Below, one piece after another: positions 47,996-62,055 of a stretch of DNA of 64,000 bases; position 1 is the first letter of the stretch; each line of letters begins with the position of its first letter. The position numbers and the translations under genes were made by a program. The stretch is taken from the NCBI GenBank assembly GCA_014843695.1, contig CM026393.1:3318615-3382614 (forward strand), in the 5' to 3' direction. Under the pieces are notes generated by a model. That model did no database searches. It was not told where the DNA came from and saw nothing but the letters and a program-made list of their open reading frames with translations. This DNA comes from Archivesica marissinica. Taxonomy: Eukaryota; Mollusca; Bivalvia; Venerida; Vesicomyidae.

Positions 47996-48194
47996 TTTAT
48001 ACAAATTTATTTTAGCCAGATTGCGAAACAAGTTCTTACAACTTATATTTATCACTATCGAGACCTCATTCCTGGTGGTATTCATCGCCACAAGAGAAGA
48101 GGCACCGTGGAATTTAAATGAATTGCCTAAGGGCACAATCGTAACGACTCCAGCGGGGCTCGAACTCCAGGCCTTTCGCACCTGAAGCGAAGCA
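47996..48194 (-). mobile_element. SINE-A, 5'-truncated copy upstream of exon 1
   Basis: The tail and body are as in the other SINE-A copies (gattgcgaaacaag, then cctcattcctggtgg, then cctaagggcacaatcg), and the B-box region is ggggctcgaactcc. It ends at cctgaagcg, the same point at which the satellite copies are truncated. No clear target-site duplication was found. It lies in the same orientation as the CYP26-like gene, 59 bp from the start codon. Confidence 0.83.
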
Positions 48195-48330
48195 AGAAAT
48201 CAATTGATGCATGCTGTGTGTACACGTAAAAGACAAATAAAAGACATATCTGGGTAATGGTACTTCAACCCAACAATTAACAGTGGAGTGTCGAACGTGG
48301 GTGCAACGATACGCAGAACAAGAGGGTAAT

Positions 48331-48552
48331 GAAGATCCTGGATCTCTCACCCACTTTTGACAAGTTGGAAGTGAGGATCCTGGATCTCTCACCCACTGTT
48401 GACAAGTTGGAAGTGAAGATCCTGGATCTCTCACCCACTGTTGACAAGTTGGAAGTGAAGATCCTGGATCTCTCACCCACTGTAGACAAGTTGGAAGTGA
48501 AGATCCTGGATCTCTCATCCACTGTTGACAAGTTGGAAGTGAAGATCATGGA
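48331..48552. repeat. 42-bp tandem repeat, about five units
   Basis: Units contain gaagatcctggatctctcac, then ccactgttgacaagttggaa. The array is unrelated in sequence to the 42-bp array in intron 2. It encodes a 14-residue repeat on the plus strand (KILDLSPTVDKLEV) and another on the minus strand. Without flanking coding sequence this is best read as non-coding. Confidence 0.92.
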
Positions 48553-51500
48553 TCTATATTCATATATCCACACAGATCAACATATATATATCCACACAGA
48601 TCAACCTTCTATATATCCACACAGATCAACATTCCATATATCCACACAGATCAACCTTCCATATATCCACACAGATCAACCTTCCATATATCCACACAGA
48701 TCAACATTCTATATATCCACACAGACAAACCTTCTATATATCCACACATATCAACATATATATCCACACAGATCAATCTTCTATATATCCACATAGATCA
48801 AAATTCTATATACTAACACAGATCAACCTTCCATATATCCACACATATCAACATATATATCCACACAGATCAACCTTCTATATATCCACAGTTTTTTTTT
48901 TTTTTGTTTTTTTTAGAAAAACCTTCTATATATCCACATAGACAAACCTTCTATATATCCACATAGACAAACCGTCCATATATCCACACAGATAAACCTT
49001 CTATATATACACACATACAAACCTTTTATATATACACACACAGACAAACCTTCTATATATACACACAGACAAACCTTCTATATATCCACACAGACAAACC
49101 TTCTATATATACACACAGATAAACCTTCTATATATACACACATACAAACCTTCTATATATACACACAGACAAACCTTCTATATATACACACAGATAAACC
49201 TTATATATATCCACACAGACAAACCTTCTATATATCCACACAGATAAACCTTATATATATCCACACAGATAAACCTTCCATATATCCACACAGATCAACC
49301 TTCTATATATCCACACAGATCAACATATATATATATCCACACATAACAACATATATATCCACACAGATTAACCTTCAATATATCCAAACATATCAACCTT
49401 CTATATATCCACACATATCAACATATATATATCCACACAGATCAACCTTCTATATATCCACACAGACAAACCTTCTATATATCCACATAGAAAAACCTTC
49501 TATATATCCACATAGACAAACCTTCTATATATCCACATAGACAAACCTTCCATATATCCACACAGATAAACCTTCTATATATACACACATACAAACCTTT
49601 TATATATACACACACAGACAAACCTTCTATATATACACACAGACAAACCTTCTATATATCCACACAGACAAACCTTCTATATATACACACAGATAAACCT
49701 TCTATATATACACACATACAAACCTTCTATATATACACACAGACAAACCTTCTATATATACACACAGATAAACCTTATATATATCCACACAGACAAACCT
49801 TCTATATATCCACACAGATAAACCTTATATATATCCACACAGATAAACCTTCTATATATCCACACAGACAAACCTTCTATATATCCACACAATCAAACCT
49901 TCTATATATCCACACAGACAAACCTTCTATACATCCACACAGATAAACGTTCTATATATACACACAGACAAAACTTCTATATATACACAAAGATAAACCT
50001 TATATATATCCACACAGATAAACCTTCTATATATCCACACAGATCAACCTTCTATATATACACACAGACAAACCGTATATATATCCACACAGACAAACCT
50101 TCTATATATCCACACAGACAAACCTTCTATATATCCACACAGACAAACCTTCTATATATCCACACAGACAAACCTTCAATATATCCACACAGATCAACCT
50201 TCTATATATCCACACAGACAAAACTTCTATATATCCACACATATCAACATATATATCCACACAGATCAATCTTCTATATATCCACATAGATCAACCTTCT
50301 ATATACTAACACAGATCAACCTTCCATATATCCACACAGATCAACATATATATCCACACAGATCAACCTTCTATATATCCACACATATCAACATATATAT
50401 CCACACAGATTAACCTTCAATATATCCACACAGATCAACCTTCTATATATCCACACAGATCAACATATATATATATATCCACACATATCAACATATATAT
50501 CCACACAGATTAACCTTCAATATATCCACACATATCAACCTTCTATATATCCACACAGACAAACCTTCTATATATCCACATAGAAAAACCTTCTATATAT
50601 CCACATAGACAAACCTTCTATATATCCACATAGACAAACCTTCCATATATCCACACAGATAAACCTTCTATATATACACACATACAAACCTTTTATATAT
50701 ACACAAACAGACAAACCTTCTATATATACACACAGACAAACCTTCTATATATCCACACAGACAAACCTTCTATATATACACACAGATAAACCTTCTATAT
50801 ATACACACATACAAACCTTCTATATATACACACAGACAAACCTTCTATATATACACACAGATAAACCTTATATATATCCACACAGACAAACCTTCTATAT
50901 ATCCACACAGATAAACCTTATATATATCCACACAGATAAACCTTCTATATATCCACACAGACAACCCTTCTATATATCCACACAATCAAACCTTCTATAT
51001 ATCCACACAGACAAACCTTCTATACATCCACACAGATAAACGTTCTATATATACACACAGACAAACCTTCTATATATACACACAGATAAACCTTATATAT
51101 ATCCACACAGATAAACCTTCTATATATCCACACAGATCAACCTTCTATATATACACACAGACAAACCGTATATATATCCACACAGACAAACCTTCTATAT
51201 ATCCACACAGACAAACCTTCTATATATCCACACAGACAAACCTTCTATATATCCACACAGACAAACCTTCAATATATCCACACAGATCAACCTTCTATAT
51301 ATCCACACAGACAAAACTTCTATATATCCACACATATCAACATATATATCCACACAGATCAATCTTCTATATATCCACATAGATCAACCTTCTATATACT
51401 AACACAGATCAACCTTCCATATATCCACACAGATCAACATATATATCCACACAGATCAACCTTCTATATATCCACACAGATCAACCTTCTATATATCCAC

Positions 51501-54500
51501 ACAGATCAACATATATATATATATCCACACATATCAACATATATATCCACACAGATTAACCTTCAATATATCCACACATATCAACCTTCTATATATCCAC
51601 ACAGACAAAACTTCTATATATCCACATAGAAAAACCTTCTATATATCCACATAGACAAACCTTCTATATATCCACATAGACAAACCTTCCATATATCCAC
51701 ACAGATAAACCTTCTATATATACAAACATACAAACCTTTTATATATACACACACAGACAAACCTTCTATATATACACACAGACAAACCTTCTATATATCC
51801 ACACAGACAAACCTTCTATATATACACACAGATAAACCTTCTATATATACACACATACAAACCTTCTATATATACACACAGACAAACCTTCTATATATAC
51901 ACACAGATAAACCTTATATATATCCACACAGACAAAGCTTCTATATATCCACACAGATAAACCTTCTATATATCCACACAGATCAACCTTCTATATATAC
52001 ACACAGACAAACCGTATATATATCCACACAGACAAACCTTCTATATATCCACACAGACAAACCTTCTATATATCCACACAGACAAACCTTCTATATATCC
52101 ACACAGACAAACCTTCAATATATCCACACAGATCAACCTTCTATATATCCACACAGACAAAACTTCTATATATCCACACATATCAACATATATATCCACA
52201 CAGATCAATCTTCTATATATCCACATAGATCAACCTTCTATATACTAACACAGATCAACCTTCCATATATCCACACAGATCAACTATATATCCACACAGA
52301 TCAACCTTCTATATATCCACACATATCAACATATATATCCACACAGATTAACCTTCAATATATCCACACAGATCAACCTTCTATATATCCACACAGATCA
52401 ACATATATATATATATTCCACACATATCAACATATATATCCACACAGATTAACCTTCAATATATCCACACATATCAACCTTCTATATATCCACACAGACA
52501 AACCTTCTATATATCCACATAGAAAAACCTTCTATATATCCACATAGACAAACCTTCTATATATCCACATAGACAAACCTTCCATATATCCACACAGATA
52601 AACCTTCTATATATACACACAGACAAACCTTTTATATATACACACACAGACAAACCTTCTATATATCCACACAGACAAACCTTCTATATATCCACACAGA
52701 CAAACCTTCTATATCACACACAGATAAACCTTCTATATATCCACACATACAAACCTTCTATATACACACAGACAAACCTTCTATATATACACACAGATAA
52801 ACCTTATATATATCCACACATATAAACATATATATCCACACAGATAAACCTTCTATATATCCACACAGATAAACCTTCTATATATCCACACAGACAAACC
52901 TTTATATATATCCACACAGATAAACATATATATCCACACAGATAAACCTTCTATATATCCACACAGATAAACCTTCTATATATCCACACAGATAAACCTT
53001 ATATATCCACACAGATCAACCTTCTATATATCCACACAGACAAAACTTCTATATATCCACACATATCAACATATATATCCACACAGATCAATCTTCTATA
53101 TATCCACATAGATCAACCTTCTATATACTAACACAGATCAACCTTCCATATATCCACACAGATCAACATATATATCCACACAGATCAACCTTCTATATAT
53201 CCACACATATCAACATATATATCCACACAGATTAACCTTCAATATTTCCACACAGATCAACCTTCTATATATCCACACAGATCAACATATATATATATAT
53301 CCACACATATCAACATATATATCCACACAGATTAACCTTCAATATATCCACACATATCAACCTTCTATATATCCACACATATCAACATATATATATCCAC
53401 ACAGATCAACCTTCTATATATCCACACAGACAAAACTTCTATATATCCACACATATCAACATATATATCCACACAGATCAATCTTCTATATATCCACATA
53501 GATCAACCTTCTATATACTAACACAGATCAACCTTCCATATATCCACACAGATCAACATATATATCCACACAGATCAACCTTCTATATATCCACACAGAT
53601 CAACCTTCTATATATCCACACAGATCAACATATATATATATATCCACACATATCAACATATATATCCACACAGATTAACCTTCAATATATCCACACATAT
53701 CAACCTTCTATATACCTTATATATCCACACAGACAAACCTTCTATATATCCACATAGAAAAACCTTCTATATATCCACACAGACAAACCTTCTATATATC
53801 CACACAGACAAACCTTCCATATATCCACACAGATAAACCTTCTATATATACACACATACAAACCTTTTATATATACACACACAGACAAACCTTCTATATA
53901 TACACACAGACAAACCTTCTATATATCCACACAGACAAACCTTCTATATATCCACACAGATAAACCTTCTATATATACACACAGATAAACCTTCTATATA
54001 TACACACAGACAAACCTTCTATATATACACACAGATAAACCTTATATATATCCACACAGACAAACCTTCTATATATCCACACAGATAAACCTTATATATA
54101 TCCACACAGATAAACCTTCTATATATCCACACAGACAAACCTTCTATATATCCACACAGACAAACCTTCTATATATCCACACAGACAAACCTTCAATATA
54201 TCCACACAGATCAACCTTCTATATATCCACACAGACAAAACTTCTATATATCCACACATATCAACATATATATCCACACAGATCAATCTTCTATATATCC
54301 ACATAGATCAACCTTCTATATACTAACACAGATCAACCTTCCATATATCCACACAGATCAACATATATATCCACACAGATCAACCTTCTATATATCCACA
54401 CATATCAACATATATATCCACACAGATTAACCTTCAATATATCCACACAGATCAACCTTCTATATATCCACACAGATCAACATATATATATATATCCACA

Positions 54501-57500
54501 CATATCAACATATATATCCACACAGATTAACCTTCAATATATCCACACATATCAACCTTCTATATATCCACACAGACAAACCTTCTATATATTCACATAG
54601 AAAAACCTTCTATATATCCACATAGACAAACCTTCTATATATCCACATAGACAAACCTTCCATATATCCACACAGATAAACCTTCTATATATACACACAT
54701 ACAAACCTTTTATATATACACACACAGACAAACCTTCTATATATACACACAGACAAACCTTCTATATATCCACACAGACAAACCTTCTATATATACACAC
54801 AGATAAACCTTCTATATATACACACATACAAACCTTCTATATATACACACAGACAAACCTTCTATATATACACACAGATAAACCTTATATATATCCACAC
54901 AGACAAACCTTCTATATATCCACACAGATAAACCTTCTATATATCCACACAGACAAACCTTCTATATATCCACACAGTCAAACCTTCTATATATCCACAC
55001 AGACAAACCTTCTATACATCCACACAGATAAACGTTCTATATATACACACAGACAAAACTTCTATATATACACACAGATAAACCTTATATATATCCACAC
55101 AGATAAACCTTCTATATATCCACACAGATCAACCTTCTATATATACACACAGACAAACCGTATATATATCCACACAGACAAACCTTCTATATATCCACAC
55201 AGACAAACCTTCTATATATCCACACAGACAAACCTTCTATATATCCACACAGACAAACCTTCAATATATCCACACAGATCAACCTTCTATATATCCACAC
55301 AGACAAAACTTCTATATATCCACACATATCAACATATATATCCACACAGATCAATCTTCTATATATCCACATAGATCAACCTTCTATATACTAACACAGA
55401 TCAACCTTCCATATATCCACACAGATCAACATATATATCCACACAGATCAACCTTCTATATATCCACACATATCAACATATATATCCACACAGATTAACC
55501 TTCAATATATCCACACAGATCAACCTTCTATATATCCACACAGATCAACATATATATATATATATCCACACATATCAACATATATATCCACACAGATTAA
55601 CCTTCAATATATCCACACATATCAACCTTCTATATATCCACACAGACAAACCTTCTATATATCCACATAGAAAAACCTTCTATATATCCACATAGACAAA
55701 CCTTCTATATATCCACATAGACAAACCTTCCATATATCCACACAGATAAACCTTCTATATATACACACATACAAACCTTTTATATATACACACACAGACA
55801 AACCTTCTATATATACACACAGACAAACCTTCTATATATCCACACAGACAAACCTTCTATATATACACACAGATAAACCTTCTATATATACACACATACA
55901 AACCTTCTATATATACACACAGACAAACCTTCTATATATACACACAGATAAACCTTATATATATCCACACAGACAAACCTTCTATATATCCACACAGATA
56001 AACCTTATATATATCCACACAGATAAACCTTCTATATATCCACACAGACAAACCTTCTATATATCCACACAATCAAACCTTCTATATATCCACACAGACA
56101 AACCTTCTATACATCCACACAGATAAACGTTCTATATATACACACAGACAAAACTTCTATATATACACAAAGATAAACCTTATATATATCCACACAGATA
56201 AACCTTCTATATATCCACACAGATCAACCTTCTATATATACACACAGACAAACCGTATATATATCCACACAGACAAACCTTCTATATATCCACACAGACA
56301 AACCTTCTATATATCCACACAGACAAACCTTCTATATATCCACACAGACAAACCTTCAATATATCCACACAGATCAACCTTCTATATATCCACACAGACA
56401 AAACTTCTATATATCCACACATATCAACATATATATCCACACAGATCAATCTTCTATATATCCACATAGATCAACCTTCTATATACTAACACAGATCAAC
56501 CTTCCATATATCCACACAGATCAACATATATATCCACACAGATCAACCTTCTATATATCCACACATATCAACATATATATCCACACAGATTAACCTTCAA
56601 TATATCCACACAGATCAACCTTCTATATATCCACACAGATCAACATATATATATATATATCCACACATATCAACATATATATCCACACAGATTAACCTTC
56701 AATATATCCACACATATCAACCTTCTATATATACACACAGACAAACCTTCTATATATCCACATAGAAAAACCTTCTATATATCCACATAGACAAACCTTC
56801 TATATATCCACATAGACAAACCTTCCATATATCCACACAGATAAACCTTCTATATATACACACATACAAACCTTTTATATATACACACAGACAAACCTTC
56901 TATATATACACACAGACAAACCTTCTATATATCCACACAGACAAACCTTCTATATATACACACAGATAAACCTTCTATATATACACACATACAAACCTTC
57001 TATATATACACACAGACAAACCTTCTATATATACACACAGATAAACCTTATATATATCCACACAGACAAACCTTCTATATATCCACACAGATAAACCTTA
57101 TATATATCCACACAGATAAACCTTCTATATATCCACACAGACAACCCTTCTATATATCCACACAATCAAACCTTCTATATATCCACACAGACAAACCTTC
57201 TATACATCCACACAGATAAACGTTCTATATATACACACAGACAAAACTTCTATATATACACAAAGATAAACCTTATATATATCCACACAGATAAACCTTC
57301 TATATATCCACACAGATCAACCTTCTATATATACACACAGACAAACCGTATATATATCCACACAGACAAACCTTCTATATATCCACACAGACAAACCTTC
57401 TATATATCCACACAGACAAACCTTCTATATATCCACACAGACAAACCTTCAATATATCCACACAGATCAACCTTCTATATATCCACACAGACAAAACTTC

Positions 57501-58789
57501 TATATATCCACACATATCAACATATATATCCACACAGATCAATCTTCTATATATCCACATAGATCAACCTTCTATATACTAACACAGATCAACCTTCCAT
57601 ATATCCACACAGATCAACATATATATCCACACAGATCAACCTTCTATATATCCACACATATCAACATATATATCCACACAGATTAACCTTCAATATATCC
57701 ACACAGATCAACCGTCTATATATCCACACAGATCAACATATATATATATATCCACACATATCAACATATATATCCACACAGATTAACCTTCAATATATCC
57801 ACACATATCAACCTTCTATATATCCACACAGACAAACCTTCTATATATCCACATAGAAAAACCTTCTATATATCCACATAGACAAACCTTCTATATATCC
57901 ACATAGACAAACCTTCCATATATCCACACAGATAAACCTTCTATATATACACACATACAAACCTTTTATATATACACACACAGACAAACCTTCTATATAT
58001 ACACACAGACAAACCTTCTATATATCCACACAGACAAACCTTCTATATATATACACAGATAAACCTTCTATATATACACACATACAAACCTTCTATATAT
58101 ACACACAGACAAACCTTCTATATATACACACAGATAAACCTTATATATATCCACACAGACAAACCTTCTATATATCCACACAGATAAACCTTCTATATAT
58201 CCACACAGACAAACCTTCTATATATCCACACAATCAAACCTTCTATATATCCACACAGACAAACCTTCTATACATCCACACAGATAAACGTTCTATATAT
58301 ACACACAGACAAAACTTCTATATATACACAAAGATAAACCTTATATATATCCACACAGATAAACCTTCTATATATCCACACAGATCAACCTTCTATATAT
58401 ACACACAGACAAACCGTATATATATCCACACAGACAAACCTTCTATATATCCACACAGACAAACCTTCTATATATCCACACAGACAAACCTTCTATATAT
58501 CCACACAGACAAACCTTCAATATATCCACACAGATCAACCTTCTATATATCCACACAGACAAAACTTCTATATATCCACACATATCAACATATATATCCA
58601 CACAGATCAATCTTCTATATATCCACATAGATCAACCTTCTATATACTAACACAGATCAACCTTCCATATATCCACACAGATCAACATATATATCCACAC
58701 AGATCAACCTTCTATATATCCACACATATCAACATATATATCCACACAGATTAACCTTCAATATATTCCACACAGATCAACCTTCTATA

Positions 58790-60530
58790 TATCCACACAG
58801 ATCATATATCATAATCACATATATCACATCATATATCCACATATCAACATATTATATATATCCACACATATCAACATAATATCCACACAGATAAACCTTC
58901 TATATATCCCACAGATAAACCTTCTATATATCCACACAGACAAACCTTCTATATATCCACACAGAAAACCTTCTATATATCCACACAGACAAACCTTCTA
59001 TATATCCACACAGATCAACCTTCTATATATCCACACAGATAAACCTTCTATATATCCACACAGACAAACCTTTTATATATCCACACAGACAAACCTTCTA
59101 TATATCACACAGACAAACCTTCTATATATCCACACAGACAAACCTTCTTATATATCCACACAGATAACCTTCTATATATACACACAGACAAACCTTCTAT
59201 ATATACACACAGACAAACCTTCTATATATACACACAGATAAACCTTATATATATCCACACAGACAAAACTTCTATATATCCACACAGATAAACCTTATAT
59301 ATATCCATACAGATAAACCTTATATATATCCAAACAGATAAACCTTCTATATATCCATACAGATAAACCTTCTATATATCCACACAGATAAACCTTATAT
59401 ATATCCACACAGATAAACGTTCTATATATACACACAGACAAACCTTCTATATATACATACAGATAAACCTTATATATATCCACACAGATAAACCTTCTAT
59501 ATATCCACACAGATCAACCTTCTATATATACACACAGATAAACCTTATATATATCCATACAGATAAACCTTATATATATCCATACAGATAAACCTTTTAT
59601 ATATCCATACAGATAAACCTTATATATATCCATACAGATAAACCTTAAATATATCCATACAGATAAACCTTATATATATCCATACAGATAAAACTTATAT
59701 ATATCCATACATATAAACATATATATCCACACGATCAATCTTCTATATATCCACATAGATAAAACTTCTATATATTAACACAGATAAACCTTCTATATAT
59801 CCACACAGATCAACTATATATCCACACAGATAAACCTTATATATATCCACACATATCAAATATATTCCACACAGATTAACCTTCTATATATCCACACAGA
59901 TCAACCTTCTATATATCCACACAGATCAATATATATATATATATATCCACACATATCAACATATATATCCACACAGATTAACCTTCAATATATCCACACA
60001 TATCAACCTTCTATATATACACACAGACAACTTCTATATATCCACATAGAAAACCTTCTATATATCCACATAGACAAACCTTCTATATATCCACATAGAC
60101 AACCTTCCATATATCCACACAGATAAACCTTCTATATATACACACATACAAACCTTTTATATTACACACAGACAAACCTTCTATATATACACACAGATAA
60201 ACCTTATATATATTCCACATAGACAAAAATTCTATATATCAATCACATATAAACATTTATATATCCACACAGATAAATCTTCTATATATCCACATAGATA
60301 AACTTTCTATATATAACACAGATAAACCTTATATATATCCACACAGATAAACATTTATATATCCACACAGATAAACCTTCTATATATCCACTCATATAAA
60401 CATTTATATATCCACACAGATTAACCTTCTATATATCCACACAGATAAACCTTCTATATATCCACACAGATAAACTTTATATATATATATCCACATATAC
60501 AAATTTTTTTGTTTTTTGTTTTATATATCC
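58790..60530. repeat. Irregular segment of the 25-bp array
   Basis: Here the regular block structure breaks down. Units are shortened by one or two bases, atccatacagataaacc variants dominate, and a T-rich string with Gs interrupts at about 60497-60520. This may be a diverged edge of the array or poorly corrected consensus next to the gap. Confidence 0.6.
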
Positions 60531-61055
60531 ACACAGATTAACCTTATATATATCCAAACATATAAACCTTATATATATCCACACAGACAACCTTCTATAT
60601 ATTCACACAGATAAAACTTCTATATATCCACACAGATAAAACTTATATATATCCATACAGATAAACCTTATATATATCCACACAGATAAAACTTCTATAT
60701 ATCCATACAGATAAACCTTCTATATATCCACACAGATAAACCTTATATATATCCACCCAGATAAACCTTCTATATATATATCCACACAGACAAACCTTCT
60801 ATATATATCCATACAGATAAACCTTCTATATATATCCACACAGATCAACCTTCTATATATCCACACAGACAAAACTTCTATATATCCACACAGATAAACC
60901 TTTTTTGTTTCTATATATCCACACAGATAAACCTTATATATATATCCATACAGATAAACCTTATATATATCCATACAGATAAACCTTATATATATATCCA
61001 TACAGATAAACCTTCTATATATCCACATAGATAAACCTTATATATATCCACACAG

Positions 61056-62055
61056 NNNNNNNNNNNNNNNNNNNNNNNNNNNNNNNNNNNNNNNNNNNNN
61101 NNNNNNNNNNNNNNNNNNNNNNNNNNNNNNNNNNNNNNNNNNNNNNNNNNNNNNNNNNNNNNNNNNNNNNNNNNNNNNNNNNNNNNNNNNNNNNNNNNNN
61201 NNNNNNNNNNNNNNNNNNNNNNNNNNNNNNNNNNNNNNNNNNNNNNNNNNNNNNNNNNNNNNNNNNNNNNNNNNNNNNNNNNNNNNNNNNNNNNNNNNNN
61301 NNNNNNNNNNNNNNNNNNNNNNNNNNNNNNNNNNNNNNNNNNNNNNNNNNNNNNNNNNNNNNNNNNNNNNNNNNNNNNNNNNNNNNNNNNNNNNNNNNNN
61401 NNNNNNNNNNNNNNNNNNNNNNNNNNNNNNNNNNNNNNNNNNNNNNNNNNNNNNNNNNNNNNNNNNNNNNNNNNNNNNNNNNNNNNNNNNNNNNNNNNNN
61501 NNNNNNNNNNNNNNNNNNNNNNNNNNNNNNNNNNNNNNNNNNNNNNNNNNNNNNNNNNNNNNNNNNNNNNNNNNNNNNNNNNNNNNNNNNNNNNNNNNNN
61601 NNNNNNNNNNNNNNNNNNNNNNNNNNNNNNNNNNNNNNNNNNNNNNNNNNNNNNNNNNNNNNNNNNNNNNNNNNNNNNNNNNNNNNNNNNNNNNNNNNNN
61701 NNNNNNNNNNNNNNNNNNNNNNNNNNNNNNNNNNNNNNNNNNNNNNNNNNNNNNNNNNNNNNNNNNNNNNNNNNNNNNNNNNNNNNNNNNNNNNNNNNNN
61801 NNNNNNNNNNNNNNNNNNNNNNNNNNNNNNNNNNNNNNNNNNNNNNNNNNNNNNNNNNNNNNNNNNNNNNNNNNNNNNNNNNNNNNNNNNNNNNNNNNNN
61901 NNNNNNNNNNNNNNNNNNNNNNNNNNNNNNNNNNNNNNNNNNNNNNNNNNNNNNNNNNNNNNNNNNNNNNNNNNNNNNNNNNNNNNNNNNNNNNNNNNNN
62001 NNNNNNNNNNNNNNNNNNNNNNNNNNNNNNNNNNNNNNNNNNNNNNNNNNNNNNN
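61056..62055. other. Assembly gap, 1000 Ns
   Basis: Exactly 1000 unknown bases lie inside the 25-bp array. The round number indicates a placeholder, so the true size is unknown. Confidence 0.99.

Noticed and set aside
48114..48796. Frames of 98-155 codons over the short 42-bp array
   Set aside because: They are driven by the tandem unit and run into SINE or satellite sequence; no homologous domain was seen.
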